In this document: positions 34,505 through 42,737 of the stretch, one piece after another
Position numbering within the stretch: position 1 is the stretch's first letter
Layout of the letters: every line of letters starts with the position of its first letter
NCBI RefSeq assembly: GCF_016811915.1
Contig: NZ_CP069127.1
Location: 5,280,501 to 5,344,500, forward strand
From: Brevibacillus choshinensis
GTDB lineage: Bacteria; Bacillota; Bacilli; Brevibacillales; Brevibacillaceae
Direction: 5' to 3'
DNA length: 64,000 nt
Translations under genes and position numbers: made by a program
Notes under the pieces: generated by a model
Database searches by the model: none
Told to the model about the DNA's origin: nothing
What the model saw: only the letters and a program-made list of their open reading frames with translations

Positions 34505-34735
34505 CACATAGCGATCGGCAATGACGGGGAACAGTAGAACCGCCCTTCAGGTCCAGAGAGCGAAATCCACCGGCTGAGAGGTTTCGCGCATGAATCGGTT
34601 TGAACCCACCCCAGAGCATCCAGGGATGACCTGGACAGGTTTCTTTCACCTGTTATCCAAGAAAGAGAGCCGGATGTACGTTGGCTGGAGTATGCTCCAA
34701 GCCATCTGCATCAAATAAGGTGGTACCGCGGAGGT
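34505..34735 (+). promoter_or_regulatory. T-box leader of the proline biosynthesis operon
   Basis: The T-box sequence AAGGTGGTACCGCG at 34717-34730 is unmistakable. Upstream are the AGAGAG motif (about 34556), a long stem I region, and the stem III area TTGGCTGGAG..CTCCAAGCC. By gene context the leader should sense uncharged tRNA-Pro. A CCN codon in the stretch GAACCCACCCC near 34602-34612 is a candidate specifier, but I cannot fold the stem to prove it. Confidence 0.9.
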
Positions 34736-34740
34736 CATAT

Positions 34741-34781
34741 GCCCTTTCGTCCTTATCAAAGAGACGAAAGGGCTTTTTATT
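34741..34781 (+). terminator. T-box-controlled terminator before proB
   Basis: GCCCTTTCGTC pairs with GACGAAAGGGC (34763-34773), followed by TTTTTATT. The T-box can pair with the tRNA acceptor end to favour the antiterminator. Confidence 0.9.
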
Positions 34782-34807
34782 ATTGTCTGGAACCAGGAGG
34801 AACGAAG

Positions 34808-35908
34808 ATGAAAAAGGGCAAAATGCGGTTGGTCGTAAAAGTCGGAAGCAGCTCCCTGGCTGCGTCAAGCGGCGGTGTGGACCGGAACAAAATGACATTG
34901 CTCGTATCAGCGGTTAGTGCGCTGCGGGAAGCGGGACATCAGGTGGTGCTGGTCTCCTCCGGGGCTGTCGCCAGCGGATATCAGAGTCTCGGTTATCAGC
35001 AGCGCCCCCGCACTCTTGCTGCCAAACAAGCTGCTGCTGCTATCGGGCAAAGCCTGCTGATGCAAACCTATACGCAGATGTTTGCTGCCCATCGCTTCAG
35101 CGTGGCCCAGATCCTGTTGACCCGAGGGGACTTTTCCGATCGCGAGCGATACCAGCACGCCTTTCAGACACTGTCGCTGCTGCTCGATAAAAACATTCTG
35201 CCGATTATCAACGAGAACGATACGGTCTCCGTAGCCGAGCTCACTTTTGGTGATAACGATATGCTGGGTGCATTGGTGGCTGGCCTTATTCACGCCGATC
35301 TCTATCTGATTCTCACCGACACCGATGGATTGTACGACCAGGACCCTCGAAACAATCCTGCTGCCAAACGCATTTCCTGGCTGCAAGAGATTACCGAAGA
35401 AGTCGAAGCGCTCGCAGGTGGCGCGTCAACTTTGGGTACAGGGGGCATGCGCTCGAAGCTCATCGCCGCCAAGACTGCGCAGGGCCTTGGGATTCCGAGC
35501 TTTATCGGAAAATTGAATCAGCCTGATGACTTGCTCGGTGTCCTGAATGGAAATGGGAACGGAACCTACGTCAGCTACCGTCCGGAAGCACCTGCATCTA
35601 CCGGACTGCCTACGCGAAAGCAGTGGATCGCGTTGCACTCCCCTATTCGCGGCTCCATCACAATCGACGGCGGTGCAGCCGAAGCGATTCTGAAAAAACG
35701 CAGCAGTTTGCTTTTGGCAGGTGTGCGCGACGTTGCAGGCAGCTTCGGACCGAACGAAGTCATCGAAGTATACTGCGAGGGATCGTTGATCGGGCGTGGT
35801 GTCAGCCGATACGCGGCCGAGGAATTGCAGGAGCTGTTATCCCCTGCTGCGCAGTCGCGACGCAGCGGTACCGTGATTCATCGCGACCAATGGTCACAGA
35901 CCATTTGA
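34808..35908 (+). CDS. proB: Glutamate 5-kinase
   Basis: 366 residues from the ATG at 34808 (AGGAGG 9 bp upstream); the frame upstream belongs to the terminator. Amino-acid kinase domain (VVKVGSSSLAASSGG start, LPIINENDTVSVAELTFGDNDMLGALVA, DTDGLYDQDPR, GTGGMRSKLIAAK). A C-terminal PUA domain follows from about residue 280. First step of proline synthesis: phosphorylates glutamate. First gene of the T-box-controlled proB-proA-proC operon. Confidence 0.96.
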   Translation: MKKGKMRLVVKVGSSSLAASSGGVDRNKMTLLVSAVSALREAGHQVVLVSSGAVASGYQSLGYQQRPRTLAAKQAAAAIGQSLLMQTYTQMFAAHRFSVAQILLTRGDFSDRERYQHAFQTLSLLLDKNILPIINENDTVSVAELTFGDNDMLGALVAGLIHADLYLILTDTDGLYDQDPRNNPAAKRISWLQEITEEVEALAGGASTLGTGGMRSKLIAAKTAQGLGIPSFIGKLNQPDDLLGVLNGNGNGTYVSYRPEAPASTGLPTRKQWIALHSPIRGSITIDGGAAEAILKKRSSLLLAGVRDVAGSFGPNEVIEVYCEGSLIGRGVSRYAAEELQELLSPAAQSRRSGTVIHRDQWSQTI

Positions 35909-36006
35909 TTTAGGAGCAACGGCGAGCAATGGCAACAAACGTGGCTTTGCCAAGCCAGAGAAAACATACATGTCAGGTAGAGAGAAAAAAGGAGCTGGGG
36001 AAATCC

Positions 36007-37275
36007 ATGGAAAGATTGAAAACCAAAGTGCTGGAACAATTGTCGCTGGCAAAGCAGGCATCTCGGCAAACGGCCTTGCTCAGTCGAAGCGAAAAAGATA
36101 AGGCCTTGAGCCTGATTGCCGAGCAGCTGCTGGCTGACGAAGCCGCCATCCTGGCAGCGAATGAACAAGATTTGCTTCGCGCCCAGGCAGACGGCCAGCC
36201 TGCTTCCTATCTGGATCGACTCCGTCTGACACCCTCCCGGATTCGCGATCTGGTCGATGGACTGACGCAGCTCGTTCACCTGGAGGATCCGGTCGGTCAG
36301 CTTCTCGATCACTGGACACGGCCAAACGGTCTGATCATCGAACAAATCCGGGTGCCGCTCGGCGTCATCGGTATGGTCTATGAAGCGCGTCCCAACGTCA
36401 CCATCGATGCTGCAGCGATTGCATTGAAAACAGGAAACAGCATCGTTCTTCGCGGAAGCTACAGCGCCGTCCAAAGCAATCTCGCATTGGTCGCCAGCGT
36501 ACGCACGGCGCTGCAAAAAAGCGACCTGCCTGCAGACGCGGTCCAGTACCTCCCTTATGAAGAACATGCTTCCGTCGATATCTTGTGTACGGCCAACGGA
36601 TTGATCGATGTCATCATTCCGCGCGGCGGTGCCGGACTCATCCAGCGCGTGCTTCAGCAATCCAGTGTTCCGGTCCTCGAAACGGGCGTGGGCAACTGTC
36701 ACATTTTCATCGACTCCAACGCCTCGTATGAAATGGCCGAACCCATCGTCCTCAACGCCAAAACGAGCCGCCCTGCCGTTTGCAACGCGGCCGAGACATT
36801 GCTTTTGCACAAGGACTGGGCTCTCGAGCATCAGCGTTCCCTGCTGGAGCAATTACTCTTCGCCGGGGTCGAGCTGCGGGCTTGCGCACAAACGAGAGCC
36901 CTCCACCCCGGTCTGGCTGACAAGCTGAAGGAAGCTGCTCCCGAAGATTGGGATACCGAGTACTCTACACTTATCATGGCCGTTCGCACCGTCGACAGTC
37001 TTCAGGACGCCCTGGAACACATCCAGCTCCACAGCACGGGGCATTCTGAAGCCATCATCACCGAGGACAGCGAGTCCGCACAGCGTTTCCTCGCTGTAGT
37101 CGATGCCACTGCTGTTTATCATAATGCGTCCACTCGTTTTACAGATGGGGGCGAATTCGGTTTTGGCGCAGAAATCGGCATCAGCACCCAAAAGCTTCAT
37201 GCGCGGGGGCCAATGGGATTGCCCGCCCTCACTTCCTATAAATACGTCGTACGCGGAACCGGACAAATCAGATAG
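36007..37275 (+). CDS. proA: Glutamate-5-semialdehyde (gamma-glutamyl phosphate) dehydrogenase
   Basis: About 422 residues from the ATG at 36007 (MERLKTKVLEQLSLAKQAS). An in-frame ATG at 35929 would add 26 residues with no family counterpart; both have an AGGAG upstream, so the longer form is possible. The aldehyde dehydrogenase fold is clear: GVIGMVYEARPNVTIDAAAIALKTGNSIVLRGSYSA, and RPAVCNAAETLLLH with the catalytic Cys. Reduces glutamyl-5-phosphate with NADPH. Second gene of the operon. Confidence 0.94.
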   Translation: MERLKTKVLEQLSLAKQASRQTALLSRSEKDKALSLIAEQLLADEAAILAANEQDLLRAQADGQPASYLDRLRLTPSRIRDLVDGLTQLVHLEDPVGQLLDHWTRPNGLIIEQIRVPLGVIGMVYEARPNVTIDAAAIALKTGNSIVLRGSYSAVQSNLALVASVRTALQKSDLPADAVQYLPYEEHASVDILCTANGLIDVIIPRGGAGLIQRVLQQSSVPVLETGVGNCHIFIDSNASYEMAEPIVLNAKTSRPAVCNAAETLLLHKDWALEHQRSLLEQLLFAGVELRACAQTRALHPGLADKLKEAAPEDWDTEYSTLIMAVRTVDSLQDALEHIQLHSTGHSEAIITEDSESAQRFLAVVDATAVYHNASTRFTDGGEFGFGAEIGISTQKLHARGPMGLPALTSYKYVVRGTGQIR

Positions 37276-37296
37276 TCCAACGGGAGGGAATCAACC

Positions 37297-38139
37297 ATGA
37301 ACAATCAGCAAGCTCGTTCTATAGAAGGACGAATCGGCTTTCTCGGTGCAGGTTCCATCGTGGAGGCTATGTTGTCCGGCATTTTGAAAAAAGGGCTGTT
37401 CTCCTCTGACCGAATTTATGTGACCAATCGCAGCAATTCGGAAAGACTCGATCAGCTCGCAGGCATGTACGGCGTGCACACGACTCATGACAAAATGGAT
37501 GTGATCCGATCTTCCGATATTCTGATTCTGGCGATGAAGCCCAAGGATTCGGGGGAAGCGCTCAAGGAACTGTTTGGAGCCGTGCATCCCGGTCAGCTGG
37601 TGATTTCCGTCATTGCCGGAGTCTCCACCACCTTGATCGGAGAGTGGCTCGGCGTGAATTGTCCCATCATCCGAAGCATGCCGAATACATCCTCCGCTGT
37701 CGGCTTGTCGGCAACAGGTCTTGCAGCAAACCAATTCGTGACCGAAGAGCAGCTCCTGCTGGCCACCCGCCTGTTCGAAGCAATCGGGACAGTCTATACC
37801 GTCGCAGAAGAAGAGCTCGACATCGTGACAGGCCTTTCCGGAAGCGGCCCGGCCTATATTTACTACCTCGTCGAAGCGATGATGGGCGCAGGCGCTGCTG
37901 CTGGCTTGGACCGGGAAATGGCACGGCAGCTGACACTGCAAACCCTCCTCGGAGCCGCGCACATGCTGATGGACACTCGCGAAGAGCCTGCGCTGCTCCG
38001 TAAAAAGGTAACCAGCCCAGGCGGAACGACCCAAGCAGGACTTGAGGTGCTGGAGGCGTATCAGTTCCAGAAGGCGGTAACTTCTGCCATCCTCCGCGCT
38101 ACAGAGCGATCGCGGGAAATGGGCGCCGAACATCACTAG
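37297..38139 (+). CDS. proC: Pyrroline-5-carboxylate reductase
   Basis: 280 residues; GGGAGG upstream of the ATG. Dinucleotide-binding start IGFLGAGSIVEAMLSGIL, NTSSAVGLSATG in the middle, and the P5C-reductase signature region SGSGPAYIYYLVEAMMGAG with TSPGGTTQAGLEVLE near the C-terminus. Last step of proline synthesis. It follows proA by 21 bp, so all three steps are in one operon. Confidence 0.95.
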   Translation: MNNQQARSIEGRIGFLGAGSIVEAMLSGILKKGLFSSDRIYVTNRSNSERLDQLAGMYGVHTTHDKMDVIRSSDILILAMKPKDSGEALKELFGAVHPGQLVISVIAGVSTTLIGEWLGVNCPIIRSMPNTSSAVGLSATGLAANQFVTEEQLLLATRLFEAIGTVYTVAEEELDIVTGLSGSGPAYIYYLVEAMMGAGAAAGLDREMARQLTLQTLLGAAHMLMDTREEPALLRKKVTSPGGTTQAGLEVLEAYQFQKAVTSAILRATERSREMGAEHH

Positions 38140-38199
38140 CTGTTTGGTTTTCCGTCAGTCATGTATACTAGGAAGACAGCATCATCGAAGGAGGTACCC

Positions 38200-39012
38200 A
38201 TGGAAATATACGCCTTGTACGGAACTAGCGGAACTGGAAAAAGCTCCAGCGCTCTGGAGCTTGCACATCGAATGAACATAGACGCCATTATCGACGATGG
38301 TATTCTCATCTACCAAGGTCGCAAGGTGGCTGGGACCTCCGCCAAATACGAGAAGACCAAAATTCAGGCTGTGAAACGGGCAATCTTTCATTATGATGAA
38401 CATGCTTCAGATGTTCGCCGCATGCTGCAGCAGCTGCAGCCCGGCCGCATTCTCATCCTCGGCACTTCTCGCCGGATGATCGAGCGCATCGTAGAAGCAC
38501 TGGGGCTAACCTCGCCGATCGAGTATATCCCCATCGAGTCCATCAAGCCTCCTCAGGAAATCGAGGCAGCCCGTTATGTCCGCGAGACGATGGGCAAGCA
38601 CGTCATTCCGATCCCGCGCGTGGAGGTCGAGAAAGATTTCTTGCAGCGACTCGTCTCGTCAGCCCAGCAAATCTTTTCCTCCAAAAAGGAAGTCATCGGT
38701 GAAACGACCGTCGTCCATCCTCCTTTTTCAGGAGGCCGCATTGTGATTCACCCGCAGGTCCTTCGCAAAATCGTGGAGGGAACCTGCAATGAATTGGATG
38801 AGGTACACCAGATTCAAAAAACAGAGTACACCTTTGTCGATCTACCCAGACTCCAAGTCACTCTGACGCTCAAGCTCCGCTACGGAACGGACATTCCCGC
38901 GGTGGCACGGGAGATTCAGCAAGCCCTGTACAAAGAAACCAGCTATTGCCTCAACATTTCTCCAGCCAGCATCGATGTGAAAATAGCCGGTCTGGAGCTA
39001 GCCAATGGATGA
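38200..39012 (+). CDS. P-loop NTPase fused to an Asp23/Gls24-like C-terminal domain
   Basis: 270 residues from the ATG at 38200 (AGGAGG 6 bp upstream). Walker A is Gly8-Ser15 (GTSGTGKS), and IIDDGILIY near residues 30-38 follows in the P-loop domain, which extends to about 150. After a linker, the C-terminal segment from about residue 180 (GGRIVIHPQVLRKIVEGTCNELDEV ... RLQVTLTLKLRYGTDIPAVAREIQQALYKET ... IDVKIAGLEL) resembles the alkaline-shock Asp23 fold. Located 60 bp after proC. The combination is unusual; no function can be assigned. Confidence 0.75.
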   Translation: MEIYALYGTSGTGKSSSALELAHRMNIDAIIDDGILIYQGRKVAGTSAKYEKTKIQAVKRAIFHYDEHASDVRRMLQQLQPGRILILGTSRRMIERIVEALGLTSPIEYIPIESIKPPQEIEAARYVRETMGKHVIPIPRVEVEKDFLQRLVSSAQQIFSSKKEVIGETTVVHPPFSGGRIVIHPQVLRKIVEGTCNELDEVHQIQKTEYTFVDLPRLQVTLTLKLRYGTDIPAVAREIQQALYKETSYCLNISPASIDVKIAGLELANG

Positions 39013-39131
39013 GTGCACACGAGGGTCCGGCCTAATCAGCCGGATCCTTTTTTGCCTGCAATCCACAGAGGATAGTTGTTCGGCTGATGACCATCCTATA
39101 CGTGTATCCCCCACACGAAAGGAGAAGTCTG

Positions 39132-39440
39132 ATGCCAACCATCATGTCTTCCACGCCTTTTACGCAAGCACCGATTCCACAGCCTCCTCGTGTCATCACG
39201 TCAAAGGACTTGAGTTATTTGAAGGATGCGTTGTCATGGGAGCTGGATGCGTTCAAGAAGCTCCACTTCTTTGCTCAGCAAGCTACTGATCCGGAAGTCA
39301 AGCAATGCCTGGACAAAGCGGGACGCATGCACCAGCAGCATTATCAAAAATTGCTGACGCACCTTCAGCACAACAATGCCGCCGTAATGGCGACGATCCC
39401 GCAGACTCAATCCCAACAGCAGCAACCCCAAATGCAGTAA
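39132..39440 (+). CDS. Spore coat protein, CotF-like (first of pair)
   Basis: 102 residues from the ATG at 39132 (AAAGGAGAA upstream). Core ITSKDLSYLKDALSWELDAFKKLHFFAQQATDPEVKQCLDKAGRMHQQHYQKLLTHL forms the helical bundle typical of CotF/ferritin-like coat proteins, followed by a Gln-rich tail. Probably assembled on the spore surface. Followed by the second coat gene after 13 bp. Confidence 0.8.
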   Translation: MPTIMSSTPFTQAPIPQPPRVITSKDLSYLKDALSWELDAFKKLHFFAQQATDPEVKQCLDKAGRMHQQHYQKLLTHLQHNNAAVMATIPQTQSQQQQPQMQ

Positions 39441-39453
39441 GGGAGGAATCCGG

Positions 39454-39786
39454 ATGCCAAATCAAAATCAAATCGCCAATCCGCAAACTGGTCAGCTGCC
39501 ACAGGTAAAGGGTCCGCAGATGAACGACCGTGATTTCATGAACGATTGTCTGTCTACGTGCAAATATTTGGCGGACAGTCTCAATGTGGCAGTCTGGGAG
39601 GCCAGCCACCAACAGCTGCATCAGGACTTTCTGCAAATCTTGAACGAGACTCACCAAAGCGCTCGCGAAGCGTATGAACTGATGTTCCGAAAAGGCTGGT
39701 ACAAGCTGGAGGCAGCCGAGCAGCAAAAGCTGCAGCAGGCCAATCAGCAATTCAGCGGATACTCGACTCAGTTCCCTTATCATTGA
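39454..39786 (+). CDS. Spore coat protein, CotF-like (second of pair)
   Basis: 110 residues; GGGAGG upstream. Contains MNDRDFMNDCLSTCKYLADSLNVAVWEASHQQLHQDFLQILNETHQSAREAYELMFRKGWYKLEAAEQQKLQQA, the CotF-type helical repeat. The N-terminal and C-terminal tails are polar. Co-transcribed with the preceding gene; the two may form a heterodimer on the spore. The hairpin at 39797-39825 follows but has no T-run. Confidence 0.85.
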   Translation: MPNQNQIANPQTGQLPQVKGPQMNDRDFMNDCLSTCKYLADSLNVAVWEASHQQLHQDFLQILNETHQSAREAYELMFRKGWYKLEAAEQQKLQQANQQFSGYSTQFPYH

Positions 39787-39830
39787 TCCAGGGCATCATC
39801 ACAGGGACATCCGATCAGGGTGTCCCTTCG

Positions 39831-41273
39831 CTATGTCTTCAGCAGCCGAGCCAATACAGACAGTGCATATTCCACCTGCTCCCCGTCAGCGTAGGCGTAG
39901 GATAACCGCAAGTGGCGGCTGTCCGTCTGATCGTACACATAACCGGGATTGAGCAAAATCCCCTCTGCCAGTGCCTTGTTGAATAAAGAACGCATCGATA
40001 CAGCGCAGCGCAGCTTGAGCCAAATGTAAAACCCTCCGGATGGAATCTCCCAATCGGCCAGATCAGAAAACCATCGGTTCAACAGGTCGACCATGCGATC
40101 CCTTCTCTTGCGCAAGGCAGAGCGAACCTCCCCGATATGCTGCTCGTAATTTCCGGAAGACAGCCATTCCGCTGCCACCCACTGGGACAAGCTGCTGGCG
40201 CCGTAATCGGATTGCATCTTCACATCAGCCAACCGCTCGATGACTGGCTCCGGCCCGACAATCCAGCCGATCCGCAGTCCAGGAAAGAGCGTCTTGGACA
40301 AACTCCCCAAGTACAGCACCTGTCCGTTCGAGTCACGCGATTTCAGCGGCAGTGGGCCCGGCTGATCAAACCACAACTCTCCATAGACATCATCCTCCAA
40401 AATCGGCAGCCGCTCCCGTGCACAGACGGACATCAGTTGCTCCCGCCTCTGTTCACTCATGAGAATTCCCGTTGGATTGTGGTACGAAGGTATGGTGTAG
40501 AGCAAGGCGCCATGATGGAGCTGCTTTTGCCGTGCCAAAGCATCCGGGCGAATCCCGTCCTGATCCATCGCCACTCCTACCAATCGCATCCCTGATGTTT
40601 GAAACAAAGGCAGGGAGTATAAATAGGAGGGCTGCTCCAGCAAAATAGCCGATCCTTTTTGCAAAATGCCGAGAGAGATCAGCTGCAAAGCCTGCAGGGC
40701 GCCTGAGACGACAAGGATAGAAGACGGGGAAGCTTCTATTCCGCGAGTCCGCAGATAACGGCTGATCTCTTGTCGAAGAGGCAGCAGGCCTTTGGGCTCG
40801 GCGTAGCCGAGATGGGCCATTTTTCCTCGCATCCCGCTCAACATGTCTTCCATCTTTATGGTCGGCAGCAGCTTTGGTGACAGCTCCCCTGTCCCTAGCC
40901 GGATGTAGCGCGGATCCGGCTCGTACCGATTGATATCCTGTATGGTCGTCGTATTGGCCGGGTGAGCTCCCGCTTGAACGTATCCCAGCCAATCCGGCGG
41001 GGAGACAGGCTGCAGCAGAGACCATGTGTTATTACTGACGCTCGTTCCGCTTCCCACCGTCGATTCGATCAGGCCCTCTGCCTTCAATTCCTCCAGTGCC
41101 GTCACGACAGTACTGCGGTTTACGCCAAAGGCCTGCGCGAGGGCACGCTGCGTAGGCAACGTGCTGCGCACCGGCCATTCCCCGGCAGCGATCTTCCCTT
41201 TTATGTAAGCGACGATTTGCATAAACACCGGAATATCCGATGATTTGTCAGGCTTCCAGTCGATTGTGAGCAT
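39831..41273 (-). CDS. MocR-type regulator (GntR HTH fused to PLP aminotransferase domain)
   Basis: About 480 residues from the ATG at 41273 (GGAGGGG upstream). The N-terminal winged-helix GntR domain covers about 1-75 (AYIKGKIAAGEWPVRSTLPTQRALAQAFGVNRSTVVTALEELKAEGLIE). It is followed by a fold-type I aminotransferase domain with the PLP lysine in LGSLSKTLFPGLRIGW. MocR proteins bind DNA at direct repeats and use PLP chemistry to sense amino acids or vitamins. It diverges from a LysE-type exporter, its probable target. Confidence 0.9.
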   Translation of the reverse strand: MLTIDWKPDKSSDIPVFMQIVAYIKGKIAAGEWPVRSTLPTQRALAQAFGVNRSTVVTALEELKAEGLIESTVGSGTSVSNNTWSLLQPVSPPDWLGYVQAGAHPANTTTIQDINRYEPDPRYIRLGTGELSPKLLPTIKMEDMLSGMRGKMAHLGYAEPKGLLPLRQEISRYLRTRGIEASPSSILVVSGALQALQLISLGILQKGSAILLEQPSYLYSLPLFQTSGMRLVGVAMDQDGIRPDALARQKQLHHGALLYTIPSYHNPTGILMSEQRREQLMSVCARERLPILEDDVYGELWFDQPGPLPLKSRDSNGQVLYLGSLSKTLFPGLRIGWIVGPEPVIERLADVKMQSDYGASSLSQWVAAEWLSSGNYEQHIGEVRSALRKRRDRMVDLLNRWFSDLADWEIPSGGFYIWLKLRCAVSMRSLFNKALAEGILLNPGYVYDQTDSRHLRLSYAYADGEQVEYALSVLARLLKT

Positions 41274-41297
41274 GTGATGATCCCCTCCGCTCCATCC

Positions 41298-41339
41298 ATT
41301 GTACAAATTGGTTGGTCTGAAAGTAAACCAATTGGCTGG
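41298..41339. promoter_or_regulatory. MocR/LysE divergent promoter region with direct repeats
   Basis: On the minus strand TTTACT (41327-41322), 18 bp, TACAAT (41303-41298) forms the likely MocR promoter. On the plus strand ATTGGTTGG (41307-41315) and ATTGGCTGG (41331-41339) are direct repeats 24 bp apart that cover it, a typical MocR binding layout. Confidence 0.55.
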
Positions 41340-41413
41340 AGACAGCAAATGAGCCTCCCGTCATAATGGACGAAAACAGGCAATTTGAAATGCCATTTAA
41401 AGGAGGAGCCATC

Positions 41414-42028
41414 GTGATAGAAGCGATGCTGCATGGATTTATCCTTGCATTCGGACTAATTTTGCCTCTCGGGGCTCAAAATGTATTCATCTTTAATCAA
41501 GGAGCTGTACAACCGACACTGTGGCGTGCCATTCCGGTCGTCATCACCGCTGCTGTCTGCGACGCTTTGCTCATCCTTCTCGCCGTTCTGGGTGTCTCTC
41601 TCGTCGTCTTGACGGTCTCTTGGCTGAAAATGGTCTTGTATGCGGTAGGCGTTTGCTTTTTGCTATACATGGGGTATTTGACTTGGCGCAATAAGCCCTC
41701 TGTTGATTCCCAGGATGCAGAACGCTTTTCCCCCAAGCGCCAGATCATGTTTGCCGCTTCCGTCTCCTTGCTGAATCCGCACGCCATACTGGACACGATC
41801 GGCGTAATCGGAACGAGCTCGCTCAGCTATGCCGGAGGAGAAAGATGGGGATTTACCCTTGCCTGCATCCTGGTATCCTGCCTATGGTTCTTCAGCCTCA
41901 GCTTGGCTGGGCGCACGGTTGGCCGGTTGGACTCTTCCGGAAAACTGCTGGGCGGGCTGAATATGGCATCTGCCCTCATCATGTGGGGCGTCGCGGTCTA
42001 CATGGCTTGGATGATGCTCTCCCTGTAA
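41414..42028 (+). CDS. LysE family amino acid exporter
   Basis: 204 residues from the GTG at 41414, chosen because AGGAGGAG lies 8 bp before it; this gives the usual LysE length. Six hydrophobic helices, with the N-terminal signature ILAFGLILPLGAQNVFIFNQGA. The family exports basic or other amino acids. The divergent MocR-type regulator suggests induction by an amino acid or vitamin-derived signal. Confidence 0.85.
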   Translation: MIEAMLHGFILAFGLILPLGAQNVFIFNQGAVQPTLWRAIPVVITAAVCDALLILLAVLGVSLVVLTVSWLKMVLYAVGVCFLLYMGYLTWRNKPSVDSQDAERFSPKRQIMFAASVSLLNPHAILDTIGVIGTSSLSYAGGERWGFTLACILVSCLWFFSLSLAGRTVGRLDSSGKLLGGLNMASALIMWGVAVYMAWMMLSL

Positions 42029-42101
42029 ATGCGTTCTCCGTGCATAATCCGCACCTCCTCCAACCAAAATACTCCTAGTCGGACTCAAAGCGGAGGTTGC
42101 C

Positions 42102-42719
42102 ATGCTTTTTACAAAAACAGACGCATTGCTTGAAGACCTGTACGAGATTGCGAAAAATGTCCACGAATCAGCTGTCTATTTCAATGAATATAAAATCTCT
42201 TCGATGGAAACTTTGCAAACCTTTGCGGAAACCATGAAGGAATACGAATCAAAGGGTGACAAGATGATTCATGAGATCATCATCCGCATCAACAAGACGT
42301 TTATTACCGCCATTGAACGGGAGGACGTCATGGACCTGGCCGTCAAGCTGGACGATGTACTGGACGGACTGGAAACATGCTCATCCCGTCTTTACATGTA
42401 TGACATCATGGCGCCAGACGAAACGATGGTGAAATTCGGTCAGATCATCGAAGACTCCTCCCAGCAAATTTTGCTCGCCATGGAATTATTGAAGGAGCAA
42501 AAGCTATCAGGCATGCGCGAGTACATCATTCGCATCAACGATCTGGAAAGCAAGGGAGATGACTTGGTCCGCCACAGCATTCGTGCGCTTTTCCGCTCCA
42601 GCTCTGACCCGATTCACATCATGCAATTCAAGGAAATATACGAGATTCTTGAGGAAGTGATGGACCACTGCGAGGATGTCGCTGATGCGATGGAGACGGT
42701 CATCATGAGCAACTCATAA
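42102..42719 (+). CDS. DUF47/Pit accessory protein (PhoU-like)
   Basis: 205 residues, PhoU-like helical bundle; GGAGG before the ATG. The segments EYESKGDKMIHEIIIRINKTFITAIEREDVMDLAVKLDDVLDGLE and DLESKGDDLVRHSIRALF are characteristic. These proteins partner PiT phosphate transporters and are proposed to modulate their activity. It lies 18 bp upstream of the transporter gene. Confidence 0.9.
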   Translation: MLFTKTDALLEDLYEIAKNVHESAVYFNEYKISSMETLQTFAETMKEYESKGDKMIHEIIIRINKTFITAIEREDVMDLAVKLDDVLDGLETCSSRLYMYDIMAPDETMVKFGQIIEDSSQQILLAMELLKEQKLSGMREYIIRINDLESKGDDLVRHSIRALFRSSSDPIHIMQFKEIYEILEEVMDHCEDVADAMETVIMSNS

Positions 42720-42737
42720 CGCAAGGAGACACAGCCC

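Noticed and set aside
39797..39825. Hairpin AGGGACA..TGTCCCT between the coat genes and MocR gene
   Set aside because: No T-run on either strand, so it was not called a terminator, although it may stop transcription weakly.
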